A stretch of DNA of 64,000 bases from Clostridia bacterium (GCA_017517815.1 JAFWYA010000055.1:1-64000), one strand, 5' to 3'. Counted from the stretch's first letter, positions 17,001 through 25,424 are shown. Made by a program: numbers and translations. Notes: a model not told the origin generated them from the sequence alone.

Positions 17001-17588
17001 CCCGGTACGCTCATTCCGAAGACCTTTGAGACCAACAAGGTAGAAAATCCCAGAGGCGACGTGGAGATCAGCGCGGTGAAGAGCAACGGCAGCATGGCTG
17101 ACAAGACCGTGAAGCCTGGCGATGTGATCCCGTACACGATCACGCTTACCAACAACAATAATGTTGCGCTGACTGATGTCCTTGTAGTGGACCCGATCCC
17201 CGAAGGTACTGAGTATGTGAAGGGATCCGGCGGTACTTACAAGCCTGATAATAATCTGGTCGTGTTCACGGCGGAAAGCATTGCTCCCAACAGTAATATC
17301 ACCTTTACGTTCTATGTAAAGGTGCTTGAGGGAACAAATGTCATCGTCAACAAGGCATACTACTCTGTGGCGGAGATTGTGGTGCCCAATTCGGACCCGG
17401 ACTATCCCAATGAGTTTGTACGCGTGACCTTCGAAACCAACGAGGTGGACAACCCCAGAATGGTCTTTACGGAAGAAATTCCGAATGTTCCCCAGACCGG
17501 CGACAACGCCAGCCCGCTTGTGTGGGCGCTGCTGGCCATGCTGAGCCTTGCGTGCATCACAATGTTGATGAACCGTAAGAAGGCGTAA
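14034..17588 (+). CDS. cell-wall-anchored VWA and DUF11-repeat surface protein
   Basis: Starting at GTG after AAGGAGG, the 1184-residue protein has a signal peptide (about 1-24), a von Willebrand A domain with an intact MIDAS motif DRSGS at 120-124, and four DUF11-like repeats of about 130-137 residues beginning near 611, 741, 878 and 1011. Each repeat shows (K/V)PGDxIPYTI and PEGTEYV. The end is VPQTG, a hydrophobic helix and RKK, a sortase signal (LPxTG variant). VWA domains bind ligands through a metal; DUF11 repeats form stalks. It is most likely an adhesin or stalk protein linked to peptidoglycan. No sortase gene is in the window. A run of seven G lies at 14214-14220. Confidence 0.88.
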   Translation: MYQFLKRIAAVVLCVMLLVSSAMADVMSTNDYTHKAIELIKAEDATKSDKLDIHFITPVPGGADNPSMQNSVETIHNGLESAKANAEKYVDVVDEENGIVKIDVDVVYKPETVSVAFVLDRSGSMNMWVDKIDAEASYMEYNDPSRNLHVSTSTVPCMNPEHYYEINYIIEGDSEKHIYNFYPVQADGSVKNWLSALDNKKRVDSADDSFIEIEIEKQYQNKEVMITSIGRHMDSNGTRNDSTDDKHIDPLLPNSSGINPNYINKDFGYDNNFGFSSPNADLAEDYYDTNGNRCFDRSMLARHMIWQFVEKLHQANPDNQVAFTTFAATSETDYRQGFVTAKNTEEKNKLKHVILDDRGGAQFTNYAAGLTSAAELFNISLDGTASQNAVTGKKIIVFVSDGSPSPLQMEGEDWDLAVDRADGSQEATGLKNRPNNVEIYAVGVNVGDYAKNKYLLPLASDKDHVDDCKTTQQFISFLNRIMDNVIEKKSVTLEDTIGEDFDLYVTTDYPITLTDGNGSTPVTIKNEKELEDSEVIKYEDGQISTTVDAHEKGHRLSFYAKLKSPIPDESGLKESTINEELKYQYKNSEDQNVTDEQHPTDKLIVGRTILTAVKDNGNMKDKTVHPGDSIPYTITVKNENGFDLTGLVVTDIIPEGTEYVENSATDGADYDKAEKKLTFTAETIAANGEVSFKFNVKVLPGFNNIVNRATFTVNEAVDPATSTKLIAQTNEVVNPRGDVPQVKAVKSNGEMEGKAVKPGDVIPYTITLTNENEFALTNVKVTDVIPEGTEYVEDSAKASGGTYDAQNKQVTFEAASIGAGESISFTFKVKVHVGMNTIVNQASYSVAEIVEEDPENPDTLIPKTFETNKVENPRGDVKLSAVKSNGEMEGKTVKPGDVIPYTIKLTNNNNVALTNVKVTDVIPEGTEYVQGSGGTYNAEKNQVEFTADKVEATDSIIFTFKVKVLVGMNTIVNKASYSAAEIVKEDPKNPGTLIPKTFETNKVENPRGDVEISAVKSNGSMADKTVKPGDVIPYTITLTNNNNVALTDVLVVDPIPEGTEYVKGSGGTYKPDNNLVVFTAESIAPNSNITFTFYVKVLEGTNVIVNKAYYSVAEIVVPNSDPDYPNEFVRVTFETNEVDNPRMVFTEEIPNVPQTGDNASPLVWALLAMLSLACITMLMNRKKA
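15860..17460 (+). repeat. four tandem coding repeats (DUF11 units)
   Basis: Four units of about 390-410 bases begin near 15868, 16258, 16668 and 17068. The last three are very similar at the DNA level, with shared stretches such as GTGAAGCC(T/C)GGCGATGTGAT and GAAGGTACTGAGTATGT. The first is more diverged. Such tracts can expand or contract by recombination. Confidence 0.85.
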
Positions 17589-17599
17589 AGAAACACGAT

Positions 17600-17629
17600 A
17601 TAAGACCTCCTGCATGCAGGAGGTCTTAT
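17600..17629 (+). terminator. terminator of the surface protein gene
   Basis: ATAAGACCTCCTGCA and TGCAGGAGGTCTTAT form a perfect 15-pair palindrome directly after the stop codon. The following T-run is short. Confidence 0.7.
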
Positions 17630-17680
17630 TGTATGTCGAAAGCCCCACGTCTGGTGAAAATTTTCTGAGATACAAAAAGA

Positions 17681-17709
17681 GGATTGCCCACTTGGGAGCA
17701 ATCCTCTGA
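17681..17709 (-). terminator. terminator of the second rubrerythrin gene
   Basis: GAGGATTGC and GCAATCCTC form a 9-pair stem; on the minus strand TTTTTGTATC follows. Confidence 0.75.
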
Positions 17710-17732
17710 AAATCCTTGATTTGTCTAACTTC

Positions 17733-18278
17733 TTACTTGCCGAAGTAGCGCTTCAGCAGGCCTTCGAAAGCCTTGCCGTGGCGGGCCTCGTCGCGGGCCA
17801 TTTCATGCACGGTGTCGTGGATGGCGTCGAGGTTGAGCTGCTTGGCCTTCAGAGCCAGTTCAAACTTGCCCTGGGTAGCGCCGTTCTCGGCATCCACACG
17901 CATTTCGAGGTTCTTCTTGGTGCTGTCGGTCACCACTTCGCCCAGCAGCTCGGCAAACTTGGCGGCATGCTCGGCTTCTTCGTAGGCAGCCTTCTCCCAG
18001 TACAGGCCGATTTCGGGATAACCCTCGCGATGAGCGACGCGAGCCATGGCCAGATACATGCCAACCTCGGTGCACTCGCCCTGGAAGTTCTCACGCAGGC
18101 CCTGGATGATCTCCTCGGTAGCGTCCTTCTTGCCGATGCCTACGATGTGCTCAGCAGCCCAGGTCTTTTCCTCAGCCATCTGTTCGAACTTGGCCTTGGG
18201 AGCCTTGCAGACGGGGCAGAACTCGGGAGCCTCGGGACCTTCATGTACATAACCGCAAACTTTGCAAACCCACTTCAT
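17733..18278 (-). CDS. rubrerythrin (N-terminal rubredoxin type), copy 2
   Basis: The 181-residue product differs from copy 1 (10660-11202) at only a small number of positions, mainly in the helix-connecting segment around residues 45-60. It keeps the rubredoxin cysteines and the di-iron carboxylates. The genes are also very similar in DNA, so this is a recent duplication. Both copies lie on the same strand about 6.5 kb apart, enclosing the dgo operon, a methyltransferase and the surface protein. Its role would be peroxide reduction, as for copy 1. It has its own promoter and terminator. Confidence 0.92.
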   Translation of the reverse strand: MKWVCKVCGYVHEGPEAPEFCPVCKAPKAKFEQMAEEKTWAAEHIVGIGKKDATEEIIQGLRENFQGECTEVGMYLAMARVAHREGYPEIGLYWEKAAYEEAEHAAKFAELLGEVVTDSTKKNLEMRVDAENGATQGKFELALKAKQLNLDAIHDTVHEMARDEARHGKAFEGLLKRYFGK

Positions 18279-18327
18279 AATTGTGTTCCTCCTTCAAATA
18301 TTTCCTGGACATTTTTTAGTTGCTTCT

Positions 18328-18388
18328 TTGGGTGGGGCCTGTGTTTCAGCCCGCATGTTATGTATATACATGACGAAGCGGAGTGAAA
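18328..18388 (-). promoter_or_regulatory. conserved rubrerythrin promoter and 5' hairpin, copy 2
   Basis: On the minus strand: TTTCAC (18388-18383), 18 bases, TACATA, the hairpin GGGCTGAAACACAGGCCC and CCAAAGAAG. The T-rich then A-rich stretch upstream of TTTCAC is also shared with copy 1. Conservation of arms and loop while arm bases co-vary (GAGC/GCTC against GGGC/GCCC) supports a structured element. Confidence 0.6.
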
Positions 18389-18409
18389 CATCTTTTTTGA
18401 AAAACTTTT

Positions 18410-19906
18410 TTATTTTTTCAGTGCATCAAGCACTGCAGCCTCCATGGCATCGACAGCGCAGACGGTGTCGTGGCGAACGGGAAGCGTGAGCAGGTCGCGT
18501 ACCTGATGCGGGATGGCAACGCTGGAAAGCTTTTCAAGCTTTTCGGCACAGGCGAAGAAGTCCAGCCCTTCCACAGCCTCGTCGCCCAGCAGACTGCGCG
18601 CAACGTCAGGCGCAAACTTGTAGGGGCTGGCGGTGGCCGCGATCACAGTGATGGTGGGATCGCCTGTTTCTTCGCGGTAGTGATTCAGCACGCAGGAAGC
18701 GACCGCAGTGTGCGGATCCATCACATAACCGTGCTGCTCATAAACACGGCGGATTTCCCCGGCGGTCATGTCGTCGTCAGCATAATCGGCCCAGAAGATT
18801 TCGCTCAGTTTTTCAATGCGCTGAGCGCCAACGCTGAAACTGCCTTCCTCGGCAAGCTGCTTCATCCAGCTGCTCACCTGCGCACCATCGCGATCGGCCG
18901 CCTCGTACAGCAGACGCTCCAGATTGGACGACACCAGAATATCCATGCTGGGAGACATCGTTTTGTGGAAGGTACGATGGGTGTGATAGGTACCTGTGCG
19001 GAAGAAATCGGTCAGAACATTGTTCTTATTGCTGGCGCAGATCAGCTTGCGGATGGGCAGACCCATGCGCATGGCGTAGTAGCCGGCCAGAATGTCGCCG
19101 AAGTTACCGGTGGGCACCACAAAGTTGATATGCTGGCCCATGCGCAGCATACCGCGGTTGACCAGATTTGTGTAGGCGGTGAAGTAGTACACGATCTGCG
19201 GAACCAGACGGCCGAAGTTGATGGAGTTGGCAGACGAGGGCAATTTGCCCTGCGCGTCCATCTTTTCGTGGAACGCCGCATCGCCAAACAACTTTTTCAC
19301 ACCGGTCTGTGCATTGTCAAAGTTGCCCTGCACGCCGATGACATGCGTGTTATCACCGCCGGTTGTCACCATCTGCAGCTCCTGCACGCGGCTGACGCCG
19401 CCATGCGGGTAGAACACCGTGCAGCTGGTGCCGGGCACATCCTTGAAGCCTTCAAGTGCAGCCTTGCCGGTATCGCCGCTGGTGGCGACCAGAATGCTCA
19501 CTTCGCGCTTTTCGTTGTTCTTTTCCGCTGCAAGAGTGATCAGATGCGGCAGGAGTTTGAGGGCGATATCCTTGAAGGCCAATGTGGGGCCATGAAACAA
19601 TTCCAGCACATGGGTGGTATCGCCCAAGGATTTTACCGGGGCGATGGCAGGATCGTCCCAGCTGTCAAGGGAATAGGCTGCCTGCACGGCGTCTTCGATT
19701 TCGGCAATGGAGAAATCCTCCAGAAAGTCGCGCAGAATGCGGGCGGCGTGGTTGTGGTAGCTGGTTCCGCGCAGGGTGCTCAGACGCTCCTGTGAGATCT
19801 GGGGAAACATGCTGGGCACATAAAGGCCGCCGTCACGCGCCAGTCCCCACAGAATGGCCTGTGATGCTGTTACACATGCGCCGCCGCGGGTGGAGAAAAA
19901 GGACAT
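18410..19906 (-). CDS. thrC: threonine synthase
   Basis: The 498-residue protein is a pyridoxal-phosphate enzyme of the longer threonine synthase type. The PLP lysine is in HGPTLAFKD (K112), and VATSGDTGKAALEGF and FVVPTGNFGDILAGY are the phosphate-binding and Gly-rich signatures. It turns O-phosphohomoserine into threonine. The start follows AGGTGAT. A terminator-like hairpin separates it from the P-loop gene upstream, so it probably relies on partial read-through or a weak promoter in the 40-base gap. No other threonine gene is in the window. Confidence 0.93.
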   Translation of the reverse strand: MSFFSTRGGACVTASQAILWGLARDGGLYVPSMFPQISQERLSTLRGTSYHNHAARILRDFLEDFSIAEIEDAVQAAYSLDSWDDPAIAPVKSLGDTTHVLELFHGPTLAFKDIALKLLPHLITLAAEKNNEKREVSILVATSGDTGKAALEGFKDVPGTSCTVFYPHGGVSRVQELQMVTTGGDNTHVIGVQGNFDNAQTGVKKLFGDAAFHEKMDAQGKLPSSANSINFGRLVPQIVYYFTAYTNLVNRGMLRMGQHINFVVPTGNFGDILAGYYAMRMGLPIRKLICASNKNNVLTDFFRTGTYHTHRTFHKTMSPSMDILVSSNLERLLYEAADRDGAQVSSWMKQLAEEGSFSVGAQRIEKLSEIFWADYADDDMTAGEIRRVYEQHGYVMDPHTAVASCVLNHYREETGDPTITVIAATASPYKFAPDVARSLLGDEAVEGLDFFACAEKLEKLSSVAIPHQVRDLLTLPVRHDTVCAVDAMEAAVLDALKK

Positions 19907-19938
19907 GGGATCACCTTCCTGATGTGTACACTATAAGG

Positions 19939-19962
19939 AAAAAGGCGGCCACACAGGCCGCC
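19939..19962 (-). terminator. terminator or attenuator between the P-loop gene and thrC
   Basis: GGCGGCC and GGCCGCC form a 7-pair GC stem; on the minus strand TTTTTCC follows. It ends the P-loop transcript and may limit read-through into thrC. Confidence 0.75.
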
Positions 19963-19979
19963 CCGGAATGCCGATGGCA

Positions 19980-20390
19980 TTAAATGGCGTACTTCTTAAT
20001 GAATTCAGGCAGCTCCTCCACGTCCGCGCTGACGGAGATGGCGAAGTCTACACTGTGCTTGGCACTGATGGCCTCCAGACGGTTGAAGAGCCATTCGGTG
20101 GAATCCAGCTCGTTCTTGATGAGCTTCTTGAACGCGTCGATGCAGATCAGACCGATGTCGAAGTTCTGGGCGACAACGCCGCACAGCAGACCCATGAACA
20201 TCTGGTCGTTGGCCAGTTCGTATTCGCTGGCGTTGATAAAGCGCACTTCGTGGCGCAGATCGAACATATAACGGTTGTCGTCGTCGATGAATACGACGTC
20301 ATGTCTGCTTTCCTGAGCAGCCTTGTTGGCCATATCGAGGATACGCTTGGTCTTACCCGAGCCCTTTTTGCCGGCAATCACCTGAATCAA
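19980..20390 (-). CDS. small P-loop ATP-binding protein
   Basis: The start chosen is TTG at 20390, eight bases after AAGGAGG, giving 136 residues beginning IQVIAGKKGSGKTKR with the Walker A at about 7-14. A hydrophobic strand ending in Asp (DIGLICIDAF) is a plausible Walker B. Small proteins of this type are conserved in Clostridia and often carry a doubtful 'PilT' label; their function is unknown. The gene has a very good promoter and an unusual leader hairpin. thrC lies downstream after a terminator. Confidence 0.8.
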   Translation of the reverse strand: MIQVIAGKKGSGKTKRILDMANKAAQESRHDVVFIDDDNRYMFDLRHEVRFINASEYELANDQMFMGLLCGVVAQNFDIGLICIDAFKKLIKNELDSTEWLFNRLEAISAKHSVDFAISVSADVEELPEFIKKYAI

Positions 20391-20422
20391 TGGTAACGCC
20401 TCCTTAACGATGATTTGGTGTA

Positions 20423-20477
20423 ACACAAATGTACATATCCAAAACGTGGAGAAATGGATATATGCATCATTTTGTGT
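20423..20477 (-). other. leader hairpin of the P-loop protein gene
   Basis: In the leader, ACACAAAATGATGCATATATCC and GGATATGTACATTTGTGT can form a long imperfect stem around a 15-base loop. No T-run follows, so it is not a terminator. The AAGGAGG ribosome site lies outside it. Its role is unknown; it could stabilise the mRNA or bind a protein. Confidence 0.45.
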
Positions 20478-20490
20478 ACTCTACAAATTC

Positions 20491-20519
20491 ATTATACATG
20501 AATTTTTTCGGAATAGCAA
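20491..20519 (-). promoter_or_regulatory. promoter of the P-loop protein gene
   Basis: On the minus strand TTGCTA, 17 bases and TATAAT. It leaves a leader of roughly 95 bases before the TTG start. Confidence 0.75.
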
Positions 20520-20522
20520 CGG

Positions 20523-23500
20523 CTATTTTTGCTCTTCTTGTGTGTTTAATGCAGAACGAAGATCATCCATACTCATGGCGGGAATTTCATGCATGGGTGC
20601 GTCAGGTGCATCTGCGTCGTAATGACAGATGGCGCGGTAGTCACAGTAATCGCAGGCGCTGCGGCTTTGATCGCGCGTGGGACAGATGGCTGTTTCACCG
20701 CCAAACAGCCGCCCGGCCAGCTGAGCAGCCGTTTTGCGGGCATGGTGCATCAGCGCGCGCAGCTGGGTTTCGTCCAGCGCTTTTGCATTGGCGCGCAGTG
20801 CGCCGCTTTTGAGGTGAATGGAGGGCAGCACCTGATGGGCGTCGTCGTCCATTGCGCCGATGATCTCCACGTCGCTGAGAGCAATGCCGCGCAGCTGAAA
20901 TACCTCGCGAAGTTTTTCAGCCACAGCGTTCTCTGCATCCGTCGCACTTTCAACCAGCGGGTTGGCAACATAAAAATAGAAAGCGCCGGCAGGCTTTGCT
21001 CCGGGAATGGCGCTGGTGCACACATCCAGATAAAGCAGCAGCTGCAGCTGCAATCCCCACCATGTTTTGGCTGCGTCCAGGTTTTTCTGTGACGATTTGT
21101 AATCGATCACGCGTAGGTATACGCTGTCGGGTGAATCGTAGCGGTCAATGCGGTCAATACGGCCGCGCAGCGCCACTTCGCGGCCATCAGGCAGCACGAG
21201 CACAATGGGCGGGAAGCCTCTTTCGTAACCAAAACTGGTTTCTGTGCGGTAGATGGCAAAACGTCCTGCAGCCAAATGGTTGGTAATGGTCTGTGCCGCG
21301 CGTCGAATGGCGGAGCGGGCAGATTCAAAACGGGCCATGCTGCGCTCGCCGTCGCCCATCGGGCCTTTCAGCACCTCATCAAGCAGCGGGGCAAGCGCTT
21401 CGTCTGCCATTTCACGCACGCGTTCCGCTGGGATGTGCGGGTACTGACTTTCACGTTTTGCCAGATGGGCAAAATTGTTCAGACCATCATGATAGAAGGT
21501 GCCGGTTTCGATAGCGTCTACCTTCCACTCGCGCAGTTCTTTGGGACGCAGACCGTAGTGAATGAAGTGCTGGAAGGAGCAGTCGGCAAACTGTTCCAGA
21601 CGGCTTACACTGAGCACCTCACCACCAAAGAGCGATTGTGCCTGGCGGGGCGTAAGGGATTGTGCGGCGTTGTCATGCTGTACGGCGCGCAGCAGCCGCA
21701 TGGTATCCGGTGCAGTGGACGAAGAATGCAAAAGCATCTGCAGGCGTTTTTTCCATACATCGGGCAGGCCTGCCACACCGTCAGTATGGGCACGGATGAG
21801 GGGACTCAGTTCGCTGAGTGCCTGAGCGGCAGAAAGCGGAAGGGCATCCGAACCGGCAGGGGAAGACTGCAGACCGGGCAGGAGATGCCTGCTTAGATCC
21901 TCAAGCAGGGAAAGCGGACGAAGCGCCGTGCCATCCGGAGAGGTACGGGCATAGCTGAGAAACAGCCAGCGTTTGGGCAACGTCATGGCGCGCTTGAGGT
22001 CGAGTTTGGCAAGCAGAATGCGGTTTTCATCCGTCAGGCCCAGAAAACAACCCGTGTCCGTCTGGGTGCGTTCGCGTTCCTCGGGCGTGAGCAGACTGTC
22101 GGTATCCCTTGTCAGCACGCTGTCGTTAAGCCCCAGCAGGAAAACTGCTTCGGCATCTTCGGTAAGCAGATGTCCCAGCATGCCGGCATGCAGCATGCCG
22201 CCGGCCGGCGGAAGGGAGGCAAGCGTAATGGCTGAAAAACCACATTCCAGCCGGGTGGCGATGTGCTTGAGCGGAATGCGCGCACTGCCGCCCAGACGCG
22301 CCAGCTGATCCAGAAGATCCAGCACGGTCTGCCAAATCTGGCTGTTCTGGCTGGCGCGTACGGTCAAGCTGCCCTGCAGCAGGTCTTCCTCTTCGCGTTT
22401 GAGTGTTTCATAGGCGTTTACGTCGATCAGCAGCTGAAAAACAGCAGTCAGCGACGCTGCTGCATCTTTGGCGTCCACAATGGCCTTGCGGGCTTTCACA
22501 AGCGGTTCAGTCAGCCGCTGGCGAAGCGGCTCGCAGCGTTCGCGGTCTGCTTCTTCTCCGCGTGTAAAGGGGGTCAGCCAACGTGTGCGGTCAATGCCGC
22601 AGCTGCGTACGTAGTTTTCAAGCTCGCAGGCTTCATCAAAGGTGAAGGGAGCATAGCCGCTTTTGAGCACAGCCAGCATGTCTTTGGTACGCCATCCGCC
22701 TGAAATGGCACGCAGAGCGCTCAGCACAAAACGCACCAGTCCATGCGAAAGTGCAGGCATCTGGCGGTCGGTATAATGGGGAATGCCGCTGTCGCTGAGG
22801 GCAGCGGATACGGCAAATTCATAACCGTCACTATCGGGGTAGAGCACGGCAATTTTTTCAATATCCACGCCCTGTTCAAGCAGCCACATCACCTGACGGG
22901 TCATCTGCGTGGCTTCTTCATAAGGAGAAAGCGCGTTTGACAGGTAGATTCCATCAGGCTGTCCATCGAGAGAAACTGGCGGATAGACGAACAATGCACG
23001 GTCCAGATGATCAAGCGCAGGCGTGTGATCAAGCGGCTGCGGGGGAAGGGGAGAAAGCTTCAGGGAAAGGCCTTCCTGCGCAAGCATGTCGCTGAAACGG
23101 CCTATGCCCTGACGAATGGGCAGGAACAGCTCGCCGTCTCTGGCGCTCTCGCCGTCGCAGATGAGTGCAATGGTCAGACTTTTGCAAAGCGGAGCGGCAG
23201 TGCACAGCATTTTCATCAACTGCTGAGGCAGGGTGTCAAAGCCGTAGACATACAAATGCTTTTCATCAAGGAAATGGCTTGGGGCAAGTTTTGAAGCTAC
23301 ATAGGTCAGGTGATCCTCACTGTCGCTGAAACGGTCGCCCAGCACCAGCTGATACTGTGCAAAAATACTGGCGAGGTCGCGCAGTTTTTCCTTCTGAAGT
23401 CCATCTTCAAGACCGCTGACATAATCAGCAAGCAGTTCAGGCGTCATGCCGCCGCGCTTGAGGTCGGTCAGCAGGGCGGACAGTTTTTCGGCAAATCCGC

Positions 23501-23837
23501 GGCGGCTGGTGATGCTGCCGTAATAGGGCAGTTTATCCTCCAGCCGTTCCAGCGCCTGACTGACAGCCATGCGGCGGCCTGCATCACTCAGCGGTTCGCG
23601 TCCGTCGCGGCCTGCGGCGGTTAGCACATGGTCATACAAACGCGAAGGACTGAGCACGTCGGTCAGAAACATGCCATCCAGTTGAAGACGCTGCATCAAT
23701 TCCCGCTCTGCCGCCAGGGTGAACTGCTCCGGTACGAGCAGCAGCACACGCTGACCCTGCTTTTCATACAGGCCGATTTCTTCCACCACGGTTGGAAAAA
23801 GTCGGTGGGGCCTTGCGGTCAAAATGCGGATGGACAT
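20523..23837 (-). CDS. addB: AddB-like ATP-dependent nuclease subunit B
   Basis: The start at 23837 follows GAGGC and gives 1104 residues. The C-terminal third holds an iron-sulfur nuclease domain: QFADCSFQHF supplies the first cysteine, SACDYCDYRAIC the other three, and DRIDRYDSPDSVYLRVIDYKSS the RecB-type catalytic Asp/Lys. The middle has helicase-like segments. AddB works with AddA in double-strand break repair at Chi sites. Unusually, the N-terminus reads SIRILTARPHRLFPTV where AddB normally has a GRxGxGK(S/T) Walker A, so ATP binding here seems lost. addA is not adjacent. Confidence 0.85.
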   Translation of the reverse strand: MSIRILTARPHRLFPTVVEEIGLYEKQGQRVLLLVPEQFTLAAERELMQRLQLDGMFLTDVLSPSRLYDHVLTAAGRDGREPLSDAGRRMAVSQALERLEDKLPYYGSITSRRGFAEKLSALLTDLKRGGMTPELLADYVSGLEDGLQKEKLRDLASIFAQYQLVLGDRFSDSEDHLTYVASKLAPSHFLDEKHLYVYGFDTLPQQLMKMLCTAAPLCKSLTIALICDGESARDGELFLPIRQGIGRFSDMLAQEGLSLKLSPLPPQPLDHTPALDHLDRALFVYPPVSLDGQPDGIYLSNALSPYEEATQMTRQVMWLLEQGVDIEKIAVLYPDSDGYEFAVSAALSDSGIPHYTDRQMPALSHGLVRFVLSALRAISGGWRTKDMLAVLKSGYAPFTFDEACELENYVRSCGIDRTRWLTPFTRGEEADRERCEPLRQRLTEPLVKARKAIVDAKDAAASLTAVFQLLIDVNAYETLKREEEDLLQGSLTVRASQNSQIWQTVLDLLDQLARLGGSARIPLKHIATRLECGFSAITLASLPPAGGMLHAGMLGHLLTEDAEAVFLLGLNDSVLTRDTDSLLTPEERERTQTDTGCFLGLTDENRILLAKLDLKRAMTLPKRWLFLSYARTSPDGTALRPLSLLEDLSRHLLPGLQSSPAGSDALPLSAAQALSELSPLIRAHTDGVAGLPDVWKKRLQMLLHSSSTAPDTMRLLRAVQHDNAAQSLTPRQAQSLFGGEVLSVSRLEQFADCSFQHFIHYGLRPKELREWKVDAIETGTFYHDGLNNFAHLAKRESQYPHIPAERVREMADEALAPLLDEVLKGPMGDGERSMARFESARSAIRRAAQTITNHLAAGRFAIYRTETSFGYERGFPPIVLVLPDGREVALRGRIDRIDRYDSPDSVYLRVIDYKSSQKNLDAAKTWWGLQLQLLLYLDVCTSAIPGAKPAGAFYFYVANPLVESATDAENAVAEKLREVFQLRGIALSDVEIIGAMDDDAHQVLPSIHLKSGALRANAKALDETQLRALMHHARKTAAQLAGRLFGGETAICPTRDQSRSACDYCDYRAICHYDADAPDAPMHEIPAMSMDDLRSALNTQEEQK

Positions 23838-23924
23838 GCCTGCGCCTCCCTGAAAATGGTGTGGAAGTTTCAATGGAAACATGATATCATAAACTGCGGA
23901 TAATGAAAAGAAGGAAGGATTCCA

Positions 23925-25274
23925 ATGACTGATACCATCGTGGGCATCGCCACCGCTGCCGGTGAAGGAGGCGTGGCGATTGTACGCATCAGCGGCGATG
24001 AGGCGGCCGCCATTTTTGAAAAGGCCTTTCGTCCGCGCAAACGCAGACCGCCCTTTGAAAGCCACCGTATGATGCTGGGGCATGTGGTCGACGGCGATGA
24101 TGTGATCGACGAGGCCATGGGCGTGGTGATGTATGCGCCCAACAGCTATACCCGCGAAGATGTATGTGAAATTCATACCCACGGCGGAAGTGTGGCGGCG
24201 TCTATGGTGATGCGCCTGCTGATCCGGCTGGGTGCAAGACCTGCGGAAGCAGGCGAGTTTACGCGCCGTGCCTTTATGAACGGCCGCATTGACCTGATGC
24301 AGGCGGAGGCGGTCATGGGTGTGATTTCTGCCCAGTCGCAGGCAGCGCTGCGCGCAGAACAGCGCCAGCTGGCTGGAGGACAAAGCCAGTTCATCCGTCA
24401 GGCGCAGGAGGCGCTTACGACGTTGCTGGCCGGATTGGAGGCACATATCGATTACCCGGATGAAATTGATGAGGACGAGGCGCTGGAAGGGCTTACGGCC
24501 GGACTTGACCGGCTGATCGGCCAGCTGCAGCAGGCAATCGATGAGCAGGGCGCGCGGATTGTGCGCGAAGGTCTGCATGTGGCGCTTTGTGGGCGGCCCA
24601 ACGCAGGTAAAAGCACCCTGTTCAATGCCCTGCTTGGCGAGGAACGCGCTATCGTGACCGCCATTCCCGGCACGACGCGCGACGTGCTGGAAGGCAGCTT
24701 TGCTCTGGATGGCGTGCGGGTCATTCTGCAGGATACGGCAGGCCTGCGCGAGACCGGCGATGCGGTAGAACAGATCGGCGTTCAGCGCGCCCAAGCTGCG
24801 CTTGAAAAAGCGGATGCGGCGCTGCTGCTGGTGGATGCATCCACTGATCTGACGGATGAAGAAGCAGCCCTTTTACAAAGATCCATGCCCTGTCCCTGCG
24901 CGGTGTTGCTCAACAAGGAGGACGCCGGCGAGCGTGTAAGCGCTGCACAGGCGGAGGCAATCACGCAGCACAGGCCAGTGATTGCCTTGTCTGCCCAAAA
25001 CGGCGACGGGCTGGACCGCGTGCGTGACTGGCTGCGTGGTTTCCTGCGCAAGCCGCAGGAACTGGTATTGACCCACGAGCGTCACATGAGCGTAGCCCGT
25101 CAGGCGCTGGAGAGACTTCAGCAGGCACGAAACGGCCTTGCGTACGAACAGCCGCTGGATCTGGCAGCGGTGGATATGCATGAGGCACTGTATCTGCTTG
25201 GGCGTATTACGGGCGACAGCGTGGATGAACAGCTGTTGGATGATATTTTCTCACGTTTTTGTGTGGGCAAGTAA
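23925..25274 (+). CDS. mnmE: tRNA uridine-5-carboxymethylaminomethyl GTPase MnmE
   Basis: The 449-residue protein has the N-terminal tetrahydrofolate-binding domain (DTIVGIAT, GGVAIVRISG), a helical domain with the inserted G domain (G1 GRPNAGKST at 223-231, then PGTTRD and DTAGLRET), and the C-terminal FCVGK whose Cys is the family hallmark. With MnmG it modifies the wobble uridine of several tRNAs. The partner mnmG, often next door, is not in the window. Length is normal. It is transcribed divergently from addB. Confidence 0.96.
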   Translation: MTDTIVGIATAAGEGGVAIVRISGDEAAAIFEKAFRPRKRRPPFESHRMMLGHVVDGDDVIDEAMGVVMYAPNSYTREDVCEIHTHGGSVAASMVMRLLIRLGARPAEAGEFTRRAFMNGRIDLMQAEAVMGVISAQSQAALRAEQRQLAGGQSQFIRQAQEALTTLLAGLEAHIDYPDEIDEDEALEGLTAGLDRLIGQLQQAIDEQGARIVREGLHVALCGRPNAGKSTLFNALLGEERAIVTAIPGTTRDVLEGSFALDGVRVILQDTAGLRETGDAVEQIGVQRAQAALEKADAALLLVDASTDLTDEEAALLQRSMPCPCAVLLNKEDAGERVSAAQAEAITQHRPVIALSAQNGDGLDRVRDWLRGFLRKPQELVLTHERHMSVARQALERLQQARNGLAYEQPLDLAAVDMHEALYLLGRITGDSVDEQLLDDIFSRFCVGK

Positions 25275-25356
25275 GAAAAAAGCCTCCAGTTTTGAAGCGA
25301 CTGCGTAGGAATTTTCTGAAACAAAGAATTTTTGAGTGATACCTTCAAGTGTAAGG

Positions 25357-25413
25357 ATCAAAAGGCGCCCCTGCATATACCGATAGCCGGTAAATGCAAG
25401 GACGCCTTTTGAT
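25357..25413. terminator. long imperfect hairpin between mnmE and the polysaccharide operon
   Basis: ATCAAAAGGCG and CGCCTTTTGAT form the outer stem, with inner pairing TGCAT/ATGCA around a loop. It lies between convergent transcripts and probably ends both. Confidence 0.6.
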
Positions 25414-25424
25414 TTCTCTATTAT

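Noticed and set aside
16197..17675. 492-codon minus-strand ORF in the adhesin repeats
   Set aside because: It mirrors the repeated coding units and carries no known domain; the plus strand is a full surface protein.
18470..19795. 441-codon plus-strand ORF
   Set aside because: Antisense shadow of threonine synthase.
19939..19979. T-box or other riboswitch before thrC
   Set aside because: The gap is only about 70 bases, with no T-box sequence or specifier stem; only a short GC hairpin is present.
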